Shown here one piece after another: positions 20,023 to 34,150 of a stretch of DNA of 64,000 nt. The stretch's first letter is position 1. Each line of letters starts with the position of its first letter. The stretch is from Chamaea fasciata (Eukaryota; Chordata; Aves; Passeriformes; Sylviidae), in assembly GCA_029207755.1 (NCBI GenBank), contig JARCOQ010000069.1, forward strand, positions 124,001 through 188,000. The letters are read 5' to 3'. Made by a program: the position numbers and the translations under genes. The notes under the pieces are model-generated. The model did not search any database and was not told the DNA's origin. It saw only the letters and a program-made list of their open reading frames with translations.

Positions 20023-22142
20023 CCAGCTGGGGAGTAGGCTGTGCTAGACCTAAACGGCCTGCAGTCTCCAGCTCCACTCAGTACTACTACGACTGGATCC
20101 GGACTACAGTGGGAAAGAAGGCCAGTACCAGGAATTACGCCAGCACCAGCGTACACCTCAACCCCCCTGCAGACACTACCTCCAAGACCAACTCAACCCT
20201 GTCCAGTTCCTCGGGCAAAGCTGCTCCAATTCTTTAATCTGCTGAAGGAGATCTTGCTGTACCTAAAGGGAAAAAATTGTTTGAACGGCAAAATGGACCA
20301 GCTGCAGTTCAGGCTATAGTAGACCGCAACCCTTTCTTCTGAGTTCTATTAATTTGAATTGCATTAAACGGAATTAAATTGGAAGCAAACTCAAAAGGAG
20401 ATCTGTATTTTCTGCTCTGCGACAAATTTGCATCCAAATTCTCTAAAATCCCGCTGGCTTGATTTTGCCCAAGCAGTCCTGAACTCAGGGATCCCTTCAT
20501 ACTCATCTAGGAAGAATTTGGCTTCACACTCCCTTCCGTACAGATCAATGCCTTCCCCACAGCTATTGGTACGTCTGCAGCGGAAGAGTAGCATCTGGCA
20601 CCTTAAGTTTGCAAAAACAAGTTCAAGAAACACAACACTAGGAAAACAAGAGAAAAGAAAAGAAGGGTGCAGATGTTGCCCTGTCATCAAAAACGTGAAG
20701 CCCTTCATTCTGCTCTGTGCCCTAAGGATGGTTTTTTGTCCCCATCAGATGGCAACTGGGTTTTTTGGCCCATGTAGAAACCTAAGCAGTAAAGAGTTCA
20801 TGCCACTGCTATGCCCTGAACACCAACAGCCATCAAGCAAACGAGTTATAACAGCATGTGCCTGGAAAGGGGAGCTGTATTGAACGTAGGCCAGCCCCAT
20901 TCTGGAGCTGAAGTTCCTGTTCCAGTCTGTAGTGACCACACAACATAAAGAACAGCTTAAGTGCAGGAGTGGGGTCAAGGAGCAAGCAAGACCAATAGAT
21001 GGAGAATCAAGACCACAAAAAAAAAAGAAAACAAACCCAAAGCCCCCAGCCCATTTCCAGAAAAGTCTAGAATACTAGGCTGCACATGCCAACTCATTTG
21101 TACAAAGAGTGAGGAACCTAATCCCAGAATGGGGAAAACTTACCTAGAAAAATGTACCACCACAGAGGCCGGGTGGCATTCTCTCAGGACCCTGGACACC
21201 TGTTGGCTGGATCGGTGCTGGACCCAGGACTTTAATCTTCTTTCCTCTCCTACCCGATTCCTCTTTCCCTTCTTCTTCCCTCTTTTCTTTTAGTCTTCTG
21301 TCTTATTATTAGAAGGTAGTGGCAAAACATATACCAATTGCCATGCTGAGTGTGTAGTTTGTTAATAAAAAGCGGTGAGGTTTTTTTTGGACCCTTTTGC
21401 TTTTTGCCATTCTTTTCCATCCGTGAACATCGACGAACCTCTGTTGCTCCCTTCCACATAGGAGTGGCGTGTAAGACCAATGCACAAACACTCCAGGGAA
21501 GGAAGAGCTGCATCTGCCTTCTCCAGTGCCAATCCCTGGGGCCAAGGATCAATTGCACATCTCACCCCCCTCACAGCAGCAGTCTGTTGTACCAGCACGT
21601 CTTTTATGATCCGATTATTGGCACATGCCTCTACCTGAAGGTAAGAGGCATGTGCCGAAGTCAATAGCATGGATTTTCTTTAACAGTAAGCATGAGGTAG
21701 AGAGATAGAAATAGGAAAGAGAGGAGGGCCAGAGGGAGAGAAAGAGTGAGACAGTTGAAGTAGAAAGCTATCACCGCACTTGGATCCAGAAAGCATCCTC
21801 TTGCACCTTTTCTTCACCCTGGTCTTCTTGCTGGTGTGGTTCCCCCAGGCATTCAAACCTTTTTGCTATTTAGGCATTTTAGCCAACAAAGGAATCAATG
21901 CTCATTGGCTACAGTTACCCACTCAGAGTTGCTTCTCAACAGAGTGGCTTTGTTGGCTTTGAGTGTGGGTTCTTTCTGTCCAGTATCAGTGCTCCTCCAG
22001 TATCCGTTTTCCTCCGCTAGTCTGAGAGCGCATCCAATCCTACCTCACATTCCTCTCGGGTGGGTTAACTGACAGCCCAAGTTTCACAGAGGCATGTTCA
22101 GGGAGGGGGAGCTCCAGTTGCTGCCGATGAGCAGTTGCTTCT

Positions 22143-23929
22143 TTGGAGAGTTTGTCACAGTGGGCAAAGCCTTTCAATAATCTTAATGCATCTTGGAGGG
22201 GCAAGAACCTCTCATCTTTATTGCATAAGGGAGGGAATATAGTTATCAAAGATGAGGAAAAGGCTGAGGTCCCTAGCATCTTCTTTGCTTCAGTTTTCAC
22301 AAAAAGACGGGTTGTCCTCAAGGCAACTGGCCTCCTGAACTCGTAGATGGGGAGCAGGGAACAGAACAGCCTCTCCTGTTATCCAGGAGAAAGTAGTTAG
22401 TGACCATGTGAGCCACTTAGATGCTGACAAGTCGATGAGACCAGACAGGATTCATCTAGGGTGGTGCAGGAGATGGCAGAAGACGTCACCAAGACGCTTT
22501 CCATCATTTACCATCAGTCCTGGGTAACAAGACGACTGGGCTGGCCAACGTGATGCTCATCCATAAGAAGGGCCATAAGGAGCACATGGGAAACTACAGG
22601 CCTGTCAGCCTGACCTTGGTACTCAGTAAGGTAAACAAGAGATCATCTTAAGTGCGATAACGCAGCACCTACAGGACAGCTGAGGGATCAGACCCAGCCA
22701 GCAGTGATTTAGGAGGGGCAGGTTGTGCTTTAACCAACCTGATCTCCCTTTGTTACCAGCTGACCCGCCAGGTGGATGACGGGAAGGCTGTGGATGTTGT
22801 ATACCTGGCCTTCAGCAAAGCCTCTTACCCCATCTCCCGTAGCGCACTCCTGGAAAAGCTGGTAGCCCACAGCTTGGGCAGGAGCCGTGTTCAGAACTGG
22901 CTGGATGGCCAGGCCCAGAGACTGGAGGTCAATGGTCCTGCATCCAGATGGGGGCTAGTCACTTAGTGCAGCCCCCCAGGGGTCTGTGTTGGGACCAGTC
23001 TTGTTTAAATATCTTCACTGATGATCCGGACAAGGGGATCACCTTGCAGATGACACCAAGCTGGGAGCAAGCACTGCTCTGTTAGAGGGTAGGAGGACTC
23101 TGCAGAGGGACCTGGACAGGCTGGATAGGTGTGCTGAATCCAACAATGGGAGGTTTCACAAGTCCAAGTGCCAGGTCGTGCCTTTGAATCACAGCAAGCC
23201 CCTGCAGCACCACAAGCTGGGGTTGGTGTGGCTGGACAGTGCCCAGGCAGAAAAGGGACCTGGGGGTACTGGAGACAGCAGCTGAACGTGAGCCAGCGGT
23301 GCGCTCTGGTGGCAAGAAGGCCAATGGCATCCTGGCCTGGATCAGGAATGGTGTGGCCAGCAGGAGCGGGGAGGTCATTCTTCCCCCGTAGTCAGCACTG
23401 GTGAGGCCGCACCTTGAGTGCTGCGTCCAGTTCTGGGCTCCTCAGTTTAGGAAGGACGTTGAGATGCTCAAATGGGTCCAGAGGAGGGCAACAAGGATAG
23501 TGAATGGTCTGGGACACGTGTCTTATGAGGAGCAGCTGAGGGAGCTGGGGTTGCTTAGCTTGGAGAAGAGAAGGCTCAGGGGTGAGCGTACCAACCTCTA
23601 TAAGTCCCCGAAAGGAGGGTATAGCCCAGTGGGGGGTCAGTCTCTTCTCCCAGGCAAGCAGCAAGAGAAGCCGACAAAGTCTTAAGCTGTACCACAGGAA
23701 GTTGGGACTGGACATTGAGAAGAAGATTCTTCACAGAAAGGGGTGATTTTGGGCATTGGAATAGGCTTCCCAGGGAGGCGGTGGAGTCACCTGGAGGTGT
23801 TTAAGCAAAGATAGCACATGGCTTTTAGTGCTGTGGTCTGGTTGACAAGGTGGTGTTGAGTCATAGGTTTGACTCAATGGTCTCAGATGGTTTTTTTTCC
23901 AACCTAGTCGATTCTGTGGTTCTGTGATT
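22143..23929 (+). mobile_element. CR1 LINE fragment, unit 3
   Basis: The same insertion, with extra 1-base indels near 22298, 22456, 22630, 23313, 23630 and 23740 that further shift the residual frames. They belong to the unit-3 indel cluster rather than to old CR1 decay. Confidence 0.86.
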
Positions 23930-24652
23930 GGTGTTTAAGGCAATTCTGCTCTTTAAGTGTCTTGCAATATCTTATGCAGCTCTGGTCATCAAGGGGTGCA
24001 TAGGTTCTTAGAGCCCCTAAGAGTCATCAGCGGGGAGCAAAGCCACGCATCTACTCTTCCCTAGAGATCACCTGCAGAGGTGATGCTTGACCAGCATACC
24101 CAGCTGACATGCGCAGTGCCTGCTAAGGCCATATTAAATTTTTGCCCACAGCGTTCACTTTGGAAGAGAACCTCCCCCTTATAAAAACTGCATTCAATGA
24201 ATAACATTTTCTGATTCAAGAGTGAACTTAAAAAAGATAGAAAGAAAGGAAAAATCCAGCCTCCAGAGATTTAATTAAAATTCAGGACCTCCAAATTGTT
24301 GAACCACTTAATCCCAACACCTGTTTTTCACAGACAGAGTCTCAACCCTACACGATTTCAGCTGCCCGAGACCATCTTTCCACGCTCTCAGGAAAGTCAC
24401 AGCCTTTCAAGCATGCCTGTAAGACCTTGAAGGCTGAGTCTCCCCAGGTGGTAGTGAGAAGGTCATTAGGGCTTGAGGAGTCAGGAGGATATCCTTGTCC
24501 AGGGGCTTGGGCATTTTTTCATCTGCTCCTTGGGACAGGAAGAGACCAAGGTTTCTCCATTTTGTTGCAGTGTGTGAGATTCTTTGGTAGTGCCAGTGAT
24601 GGGGAGCAGCTTCTCAGGACTCCCTGAATTGCCACGGAGAACAGACAGAGCC

Positions 24653-25239
24653 ATGGGGACAGAGTGCAGCTGCCCCATTTGTCATGATGAGCAAGAGGGT
24701 GTTGCTTATGCCATACCCTGTGGCCATGAGTTCTGCATGGGCTGCATGCTGCGTTGGGCAGAGAAGAAAGCAGAGTGCCCACTCTGCAGAAGATTGATAG
24801 AGTCTGCCAGGTTTTCTCTGCGGGAACAAAAATACCTCGAGTGTGTCATCACACCCACCCCAGGGAGAATCACCAGAGACCAAGAGAGAGGCAGAAAGAT
24901 CTCTTGGCCTCCTGGATGGAAACAGCTGCCAGCGCCCAGGAGCGGTTCCTGTGCAAGGGACACCTTCCCCAGCTGAGCAGGGGCCTGCAGGGGCAGAGGC
25001 TGTGGGTAGCCTGCTGCCAAGGTCTGGGCAGGAACTTTTCCAAAAAGAAGAGCATGTTCTTGACCCCTATGCTGCCCTGGCTGCGCCAGAGGCTGGAGGC
25101 AATCTATGGGTCCCAGCGGTGGCTGGCAGTGAGAGCAGAGAACAGCATCTTGTATGCCCTGCGCCTCTGCGGTCCAGATGGGGAGGTCATGGTGCAGGTG
25201 CTGCAGCCTCTCCTGGAGGAATATACAGAACCCTATTGA
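24653..25239 (+). pseudogene. TOPORS-like RING ORF, unit 3, frame disrupted
   Basis: The RING itself is intact, with Val to Ala in the segment after it (gagtctgccagg, as in unit 4). A 4-base insertion near 24855 (cacacccacccc) shifts the frame and the RING frame now stops at 24976. An extra G near 25030 brings the sequence EAVGSLLPRSGQ into frame with ELFQKEEHVLDP, and an extra C near 25063 then breaks it again. All three changes lie in the unit-3 indel cluster, so none is safe without read support. Confidence 0.55.
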
Positions 25240-27151
25240 AATGCTTTAGGAACAACTATGAAGCAATAACATAGAGCTGAGTTTGAGACAGGAAAGTGTA
25301 CCAAGAAAATCTGGAAAGTTGGGGAGTTTTTGTGCATTTGACCGTTTGTTGCGTATGCATACTTTCTGTTCTGTCAGTAGTAGAGGTTGTAAAATTGTTT
25401 TTCTGTTAGGGAGTCTCCACCCCTATTCATAAGTTGTACTGGAGTCATCTCCTCCTTCCATGAGAAATGCATCAATACAATTCTCCTGTTTTTTGAATGT
25501 CTTGGGAATTGATGAAGACTGAAATGGCTAAGACCCGGTGCAAGGTAGACAGCCTTGGCTGGCAAGGCTCATGCTGGACATGGGCTTAAGGCAGGGTGAG
25601 GGTCAAGAAAAGGATGAGGTGTCAGTGCAAGACAAAGAGCAGAAACCCCAGTGTTAGGAGGGCTATGAGAAAGCCTCCAAGGGAAGGTGAGGACTGCCAC
25701 TCCAGCATGAGAGGCAGAAAACCTTGGGTGTCGCTCGTGTGAGCATGCCTAGCTATTCTGGCTAGTTAAGCTTAGCCATAGGTGCAGGACAAAAACTTGA
25801 ACTGTTCCAACTAACCCAGGTAATGCAGGACTATGGAATTCTTTGTATAACTAAGCAGTACTTAGGAAACGAGACTAGCAGCTGTAGGCCACCAAGTGTT
25901 AGGGACTGTACAAAATGCCGACTAATAGGCTGAAGTGTGGTAAGCAAATGTTTCCTTGGATGCCTTAAGAATTGACTTAATGAGCCAGCCTTCGCAATAC
26001 TAGAGAGATGATGACTACAGAATTTAAAGATCCAATGGGACTTGTGAAAAAGGATGCATCTTCGGGGCAAGGTTGATTTGGGAGTGAAGGGCCATGCGAC
26101 AAACCAAGCTCGGCCACTCCCAGAGGGATGTGGCTCCCGCGTTACCTTCAGTGTCTTTGATGCTGTTGGCACAATTGTCCAGCAGCATCCTTTCATTTGT
26201 GGTGCAGCTCCTCAGTTCAGAGGCTGTGCAAGGAGAGAGTAGCCACATAGGGCATGATCCTTCACTTGATACTGTCATTCATCTCCTCTTCAGCTCCAGG
26301 TCTCCAATTGCATTGCTAAAGCTCTGGGCTGGCAAGAGGAGAAGGCTGCTTCCATCAGCAGCTGCAGAAAGTGTTCCAGAGAGCAGAAGACAGAGCCCGA
26401 GGGTATTGCCAGCATGGGTACTTCTCTCCCATCGCAGCCGGCAGCAGGGATTTACCTTGCCATTTCTTTGCACTCGGCATCTTCAGCCTCTTTCATACAG
26501 ATCTCATCCAGCTCAGAGAACGAGTCATGAAGGATGTGTTGGTCATCCTACGTGGTCCTGAGGATGAGCTCTACCCACCTGGGATTAGAAGACAAAACTC
26601 CATCCTGTTACTGTGACTATCATGCTCACAGTCAAAGCGGGCATCAGGGGTGTACCAGGTCAGCCATAAACACTGGGCTAGGCCCTTACCCTTAGGTCTG
26701 TGCAGGCTTGCCCAGAGCCATGGAAGAGAAACACCTGTTTCACCTCTGCATAAGGATACACTGCTTTCTTCTCCCACACTTCCATTTTCAAAGGCAGGAT
26801 CCCTCTAAGGAAGATGCATTTAGCTAAATTATGCGCTTAAATGGCCTGAAATTTAAAAAAAAAAAAAGAAAAAAGAAAAAAAAAAAAAGTCACAAAAGGT
26901 CTGGAAAAAGGCGGTCTTGCTAAACAATGCCACTTTCTCTCAGAACGGCTAGCACAGCTAGCCTGAAGAAGATCTTATGCAGTGCCCATATAGCCCCAAG
27001 GAGATTAGTGAGTGATGTGGATTGCTACAGTAGTAGTCCTGCAATGTCACAAACTTTTTAAAAATCAGAATGTGTGTTGCTTTGAATTGTTGTTACTGCC
27101 AATTCTGTAGTTTTGGATGTCAAGCAAAATCTTGTATCATTAGCACAAGAG

Positions 27152-27325
27152 TGGCACATGTTTCCCAGAGAAGCTGTGGATGCCCCATTCCTTTTACCAT
27201 TTGAGGCCAGCTTGGATGGGACTCTGAGCAACCTGGTGTAGTGGAAGGCCTCTGTGTGCATGGTTGGGGTTTGAAACTAGTCAGTCCTTAAGGTACCTTC
27301 CAATCCAGACCTTTCTGTGGTTTTA
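27152..27325 (+). mobile_element. CR1 3' relic, unit 3
   Basis: Same relic, with gccccattcc, the state shared by units 3-6. Confidence 0.72.
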
Positions 27326-27519
27326 GGCCTCTAAATTGCCCTTCCCCCCTGCCTGCAGCGGCCAGCACCGTGTCTGGAACATGGAACCAGTCCCTCTGTG
27401 ACATCAGGCCTAGGGCCGAGGGCACTGCGGCAAAGCAAATTCTGTTGGCATTACGTTGGCAGCTGCCCTGGAGGTGTCAAGCTCTCTCTCCTTGCAGCTG
27501 ACTTGCAGCTGTGACGGCA

Positions 27520-29779
27520 ATGATTTTGTTGTGCATCCTCATCCTACTGGCTCTGTGCGGGCCTGCACATGGCGCCTGTGGGTAAGTAGCCTCAGGCTCT
27601 TTGGGGGCCCGGGCAAAGGCTTAGGGGCTTCCCTGTGGGTGCCCGCTTGCCACCTGTGGCCACAGCAGTTCCCAAAGTAGGTGGGAGTCTCCGTTTATCA
27701 CCACTGGCCAGGCTGCTGGCACCAGTTGTCTAAGGGGCTAAAGCAGAAATGGGCAAACATGTGGACATCCCAGGCAGCTCCCTGCTGGCTTTGCAACCAG
27801 AGCCTTGTGAGGAGGGAAGCTGGCTGACCTTCAGCACAGCAGCAGGCCTTCTCATGGGACACTAACGACTTTCTGCTTCCAGACAGACTTGTGGGCTGCG
27901 GCCCATGGGTACTACCTTCAGCTCATCACGCGTTGTGGGTGGCACAGATGTCATGCCAGGGTCTGGGGCCTGGGCTGGGATCGCCAGTATCCGCTGCGTC
28001 TGGAAACCACCGGTATCTGTGCATATCTGTGGAGGGACCCTCATCAGCGCAAAGTGGCTGCTCTCAGCTGCCCACTGCTTTGTCAACATCACAAAGTAAG
28101 TCGGACCTGGGCACAGGGATATCCCCACACCACCAGTGCATGCTATTCCCATCCCATTTCCTTGCATGTGCCTAGTGCCAGGACATTGCAGGGCCCAGCT
28201 GAGAGACTGCTCAGGGAGACGACTGGGTTCATGCCACCGCTTCCTAGCAGCCTGCAGCTCAATATAGCTCAAGCCTACTTTCACTCTGTGGAGTGCTGTT
28301 TTCCTCTCTGCCTCAGGAAGCAGAAGGCAGGAAGGGCTGGGGTGTTACAGCACGTGATTCTACTCGCCCTCACCCCTCTCTCCATCTGCCTTCCAGTCCC
28401 ATCAGCGAGTGGGCCATCGTTCTTGGGGCCACCTCGTTGGGCCAGTCGGGCCCTGGTGTGGAAGTGCGCCGGATTAAGCGGCTGATTATTCATGAAAAAT
28501 ACATCCCTGACCTTGAGTATAACGACATCGCCTTGCTGGAACTGGATCGGCCAGTCCAGTGCAGCTCCACCATTCAGACCGCCTGCCTACCTGGTCCTGC
28601 AGTGAAAGTGTCGGAGCTGAAAAACTGTTACGTTGCTGGCTGGGGTGACAGAATCGTGAAATGTGAGTGAGTTCCCATAAAGGATCTGGACCCTGAGGGC
28701 AAGCTTGGCCCACCAGGGAGAGACGGCTGGGCCTTCCTGACAGCAGAGTTAGGCCGTGGGACATATGCCTCTGGCCTGGCCTGCTGCCCAATGCCACACA
28801 GCAGCGACACAGCACTCCCAACACCTCTCTAGAGGCCAGCAAGCCTCTAGGGAAAAACTTCAACACACGGGCAAAGAGCTGCTGGGAGCTCATTCCTTTC
28901 TCTGCTCACAGCTTCAGGTAGAGATATCCTGCAGCAGGCCAAGGTGCAAGTGGTCCCTAACCAGCTCTGCAACAGTAGTGAGTGGCTGCATGGGTACATC
29001 TATGACTACCACGTGTGTGCTGGCCAGGGCGGCGTTGGCACCTGCCAGGTAGGCGCATGCCGAGTCCCCCAGCCCCCAGCAGTGTAGGCAGCCTCATCCC
29101 AGCACCCAAGCACAGCCCAGCGCGTGCTTTCCCTGACCAGTTGCTCTCCCAGCCCCAGCTCTGCACTGCCGCTGAAGCTTCTGCCCCCTTTCCCATCCGT
29201 GGGTCCTTGCTCTGTGGGGTCCAGATGCTAACCCTGAAGCATCCAAGCACAGGGGAGACAGAGAGCCTCACCTGACAGGCCCCCAACCTGCTCCCAAGGG
29301 TGCTGAGGTTCTACAGGTTCCAGCACTTGAGCAGGGCCTTGCTCAGCCAGGAGTCCAGTTCTTCTGGCAGGGGCTGAAGAGAGTAAAGCAACCAACTCCG
29401 ACTGCTGACAGGGGCACACAGAGGCACCTTAATCCTCTCTGCTCTGCTCCAGGGTGACAGCGGGGGGCCTCTTGTCTGCCAAGATAAGCATGCCGGCTTC
29501 TTCTGGCAAATTGGTGTGACCAGCTGGGGAGTAGGCTGTGCTAGACCTAAACGGCCTGCAGTCTCCAGCTCCACTCAGTACTACTACGACTGGATCCGGA
29601 CTACAGTGGGAAGAAGGCCAGTACCAGGAATTACGCCAGCACCAGCGTACACCTCAACCCCCCTGCAGACACTACCTCCAAGACCAACTCAACCCTGTCC
29701 AGTTCCTCGGGCAAAGCTGCTCCAATTCTTTAATCTGCTGAAGGAGATCTTGCTGTACCTAAAGGGAAAAATTGTTTGA
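27520..29779 (+). CDS. ACR: Acrosin-like serine protease, copy 4, complete
   Basis: Exons are 27520-27581, 27883-28095, 28397-28662, 28912-29048 and 29453-29779, encoding 334 aa. It differs from copy 2 by Phe213 to Tyr in exon 4 (gactaccacg), shared with copies 5 and 6. It also has a silent change in the Leu156-region codons near 28588 and a silent Ser202 change. Arg260 is retained. Confidence 0.92.
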
Positions 29780-31636
29780 ACGGCAAAATGGACCAGCTGC
29801 AGTTCAGGCTATAGTAGACCACAACCCTTTCCTTCTGAGTTCTATTAATTTGAATTGCATTAAACGGAATTAAATTGGAAGCAAACTCAAAAGGAGATCT
29901 GTATTTTCTGCTCTGCGACAAATTTGCATCCAAATTCTCTAAAATCCCGCTGGCTTGATTTTGCCCAAGCAGTCCTGAACTCAGGGATCCCTTCATACTC
30001 ATCTAGGAAGAATTTGGCTTCACACTCCCTTCCGTACAGATCAATGCCTTCCCCACAGCTATTGGTACGTCTGCAGCAGAAGAGTAGCATCTGGCACCTT
30101 AAGTTTGCAAAAACAAGTTCAAGAAACACAACACTAGGAAAACAAGAGAAAAGAAAAGAAGGGTGCAGATGTTGCCCTGTCATCAAAAACGTGAAGCCCT
30201 TCATTCTGCTCTGTGCCCTAAGGATGGTTTTTGTCCCCATCAGATGGCAACTGGGTTTTTTGGCCCATGTAGAAACCTAAGCAGTAAAGAGTTCATGCAC
30301 TGCTGTGCCCTGAACACCAACAGCCATCAAGCAAACGAGTTATAACAGCATGTGCCTGGAAAGGGGAGCTGTATTGAACGTAGGCCAGCCCCATTCTGGA
30401 GCTGAAGTTCCTGTTCCAGTCTGTAGTGACCACACAACATAAAGAACAGCTTAAGTGCAGGAGTGGGGTCAAGGAGCAAGCAAGACCAATAGATGGAGAA
30501 TCAAGACCACAAAAAAAAAAGAAAACAAACCCAAAGCCCCCCAGCCCATTTCCAGAAAAGTCTAGAATACTAGGCTGCACATGCCAACTCATTTGTACAA
30601 AGAGTGAGGAACCTAATCCCAGAATGGGGAAAACTTACCTAGAAAAATGTACCACCACAGAGGCCGGGTGGCATTCTCTCAGGACCCTGGACACCTGTTG
30701 GCTGGATCGGTGCTGGACCCAGGACTTTAATCTTCTTTCCTCTCCTACCCGATTCCTCTTTCCCTTCTTCTTCCCTCTTTTCTTTTAGTCTTCTGTCTTA
30801 TTATTAGAAGGTAGTGGCAAAACATATACCAATTGCCATGCTGAGTGTGTAGTTTGTTAATAAAAAGCGGTGAGGTTTTTTTGGACCCTTTTGCTTTTTG
30901 CCATTCTTTTCCATCCGTGAACATCGACGAACCTCTGTTGCTCCCTTCCACATAGGAGTGGCGTGTAAGACCAATGCACAAACACTCCAGGGAAGGGAAG
31001 AGCTGCATCTGCCTTCTCCAGTGCCAATCCCTGGGCCAAGGATCAATTGCACATCTCACCCCCTCACAGCAGCAGTCTGTTGTAGCAGCACGTCTTTTAT
31101 GATCCGATTATTGGCACATGCCTCTACCTGAAGGTAAGAGGCATGTGCCGAAGTCAATAGCATGGATTTTCTTTAACAGTAAGCATGAGGTAGAGAGATA
31201 GAAATAGGAAAGAGAGGAGGGCCAGAGGGAGAGAAAGAGTGAGACAGTTGAAGTAGAAAGCTATCACCGCACTTGGATCCAGAAAGCATCCTCTTGCACC
31301 TTTTCTTCACCCTGGTCTTCTTGCTGGTGTGGTTCCCCCAGGCATTCAAACCTTTTTGCTATTTAGGCATTTTAGCCAACAAAGGAATCAATGCTCATTG
31401 GCTACAGTTACCCACTCAGAGTTGCTTCTCAACAGAGTGGCTTTGTTGGCTTTGAGTGTGGGTTCTTTCTGTCCAGTATCAGTGCTCCTCCAGTATCCGT
31501 TTTCCTCCCGCTAGTCTGAGAGCGCATCCAATCCTACCTCACATTCCTCTCGGGTGGGTTAACTGACAGCCCAAGTTTCACAGAGGCATGTTCAGGGAGG
31601 GGGAGCTCCAGTTGCTGCCGATGAGCAGTTGCTTCT

Positions 31637-33425
31637 TTGGAGAGTTTGTCACAGTGGGCAAAGCCTTTCAATAATCTTAATGCATCTTGGAGGGGCAAGA
31701 ACCTCTCATCTTTATTGCATAAGGGAGGGAATATAGTTATCAAAGATGAGGAAAAGGCTGAGGTCCCTAGCATCTTCTTTGCTTCAGTTTTCAACAAAAA
31801 GACGGGTTGTCCTCAAGGCAACTGGCCTCCTGAACTCGTAGATGGGGAGCAGGGAACAGAACAGCCTCTCCTGTTATCCAGGAGAAAGTAGTTAGTGACC
31901 ATGTGAGCCACTTAGATGCTGACAAGTCGATGAGACCAGACAGGATTCATCCTAGGGTGGTGCAGGAGATGGCAGAAGACGTCACCAAGACGCTTTCCAT
32001 CATTCACCATCAGTCCTGGGTAACAAGACGACTGGGCTGGCCAACGTGATGCTCATCCATAAGAAGGGCCATAAGGAGCACATGGGAAACTACAGGCCTG
32101 TCAGCCTGACCTTGGTACTCAGTAAGGTTAAACAAGAGATCATCTTAAGTGCGATAACGCAGCACCTACAGGACAGCTGAGGGATCAGACCCAGCCAGCA
32201 GGGATTTAGGAGGGGCAGGTTGTGCTTTAACCAACCTGATCTCCCTTTGTTACCAGCTGACCCGCCAGGTGGATGACGGGAAGGCTGTGGATGTTGTATA
32301 CCTGGCCTTCAGCAAAGCCTCTTACCCCATCTCCCGTAGCGCACTCCTGGAAAAGCTGGTAGCCCACAGCTTGGGCAGGAGCCGTGTTCAGAACTGGCTG
32401 GATGGCCAGGCCCAGAGACTGGAGGTGAATGGTCCTGCATCCAGATGGGGGCTAGTCACTTAGTGCAGCCCCCCAGGGGTCTGTGTTGGGACCAGTCTTG
32501 TTTAAATATCTTCACTGATGATCCGGACAAGGGGATCACCTTGCAGATGACACCAAGCTGGGAGCAAGCACTGCTCTGTTAGAGGGTAGGAGGACTCTGC
32601 AGAGGGACCTGGACAGGCTGGATAGGTGTGCTGAATCCAACAATGGGAGGTTTCACAAGTCCAAGTGCCAGGTCGTGCCTTTGAATCACAGCAAGCCCCT
32701 GCAGCACCACAAGCTGGGGTTGGTGTGGCTGGACAGTGCCCAGGCAGAAAAGGGACCTGGGGGTACTGGAGACAGCAGCTGAACGTGAGCCAGCGGTGCG
32801 CTCTGGTGGCCAAGAAGGCCAATGGCATCCTGGCCTGGATCAGGAATGGTGTGGCCAGCAGGAGCGGGGAGGTCATTCTTCCCCCGTAGTCAGCACTGGT
32901 GAGGCCGCACCTTGAGTGCTGCGTCCAGTTCTGGGCTCCTCAGTTTAGGAAGGACGTTGAGATGCTCAAATGGGTCCAGAGGAGGGCAACAAGGATAGTG
33001 AATGGTCTGGGACACGTGTCTTATGAGGAGCAGCTGAGGGAGCTGGGGTTGCTTAGCTTGGAGAAGAGAAGGCTCAGGGGTGAGCGTACCAACCTCTATA
33101 AGTCCCCGAAAGGAGGGTATAGCCCAGTGGGGGTCAGTCTCTTCTCCCAGGCAAGCAGCAAGAGAAGCCGACAAAGTCTTAAGCTGTACCACAGGAAGTT
33201 GGGACTGGACATTGAGAAGAAGATTCTTCACAGAAAGGGTGATTTTGGGCATTGGAATAGGCTTCCCAGGGAGGCGGTGGAGTCACCTGGAGGTGTTTAA
33301 GCAAAGATAGCACATGGCTTTTAGTGCTGTGGTCTGGTTGACAAGGTGGTGTTGAGTCATAGGTTTGACTCAATGGTCTCAGATGGTTTTTTTTCCAACC
33401 TAGTCGATTCTGTGGTTCTGTGATT
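31637..33425 (+). mobile_element. CR1 LINE fragment, unit 4
   Basis: Same insertion and ends. The residual 133-codon frame is at 32899-33300. It reads tcattcaccatc near 32002 where units 1-3 have tcatttaccatc. Confidence 0.88.
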
Positions 33426-34150
33426 GGTGTTTAAGGCAATTCTGCTCTTTAAGTGTCTTGCAATATCTTATGCAGCTCTGGTCATCAAGGGTGCATAGGT
33501 TCTTAGAGCCCCTAAGAGTCATCAGCGGGGAGCAAAGCCACGCATCTACTCTTCCCTAGAGATCACCTGCAGAGGTGATGCTTGACCAGCATACCCAGCT
33601 GACATGCGCAGTGCCTGCTAAGGCCATATTAAATTTTTGCCCACAGCGTTCACTTTGGAAGAGAACCTCCCCCTTATAAAAACTGCATTCAATGAATAAC
33701 ATTTTCTGATTCAAGAGTGAACTTAAAAAAGATAGAAAGAAAGGAAAAATCCAGCCTCCAGAGATTTAATTAAAAATTCAGGACCTCCAAATTGTTGAAC
33801 CACTTAATCCCAACACCTGTTTTTCACAGACAGGAGTCTCAACCCTACACGATTTCAGCTGCCCGAGACCATCTTTCCACGCTCTCAGGAAAGTCACAGC
33901 CTTTCAAGCATGCCTGTAAGACCTTGAAGGCTGAGTCTCCCCAGGGTGGTAGTGAGAAGGTCATTAGGGCTTGAGGAGTCAGGAGGATATCCTTGTCCAG
34001 GGGCTTGGGCATTTTTTCATCTGCTCCTTGGGACAGGAAGAGACCAAGGTTTCTCCATTTTGTTGCAGTGTGTGAGATTCTTTGGTAGTGCCAGTGATGG
34101 GGAGCAGCTTCTCAGGACTCCCTGAATTGCCACGGAGAACAGACAGAGCC

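Larger units (their letters stand above)
19800..25370. other. Indel-rich, probably low-accuracy sequence in unit 3
   Basis: Compared with all other units this stretch has about 27 small indels. Most are single bases in runs (for example extra T near 20730 and 21385, extra G near 21538, 23630, 23740 and 23993, lost C near 21045 and 22014). A few are larger: loss of GGTG near 19804, gain of GT near 20017 and gain of 4 near 24855. Substitutions are not similarly elevated. This is the pattern of an unpolished long-read consensus. Confidence 0.7.
18977..28471 (+). repeat. Tandem array unit 3 (9495 bp), with an indel-rich stretch
   Basis: Same gene order as the other units. Between about 19800 and 25370 it carries about 27 small insertions or deletions not present in any other unit, whereas its flanking parts (18977-19800 and 25370-28471) are clean. 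Substitutions link it to units 1 and 2 in acrosin exon 4 and to unit 4 from about 21800 onward. Confidence 0.97.
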
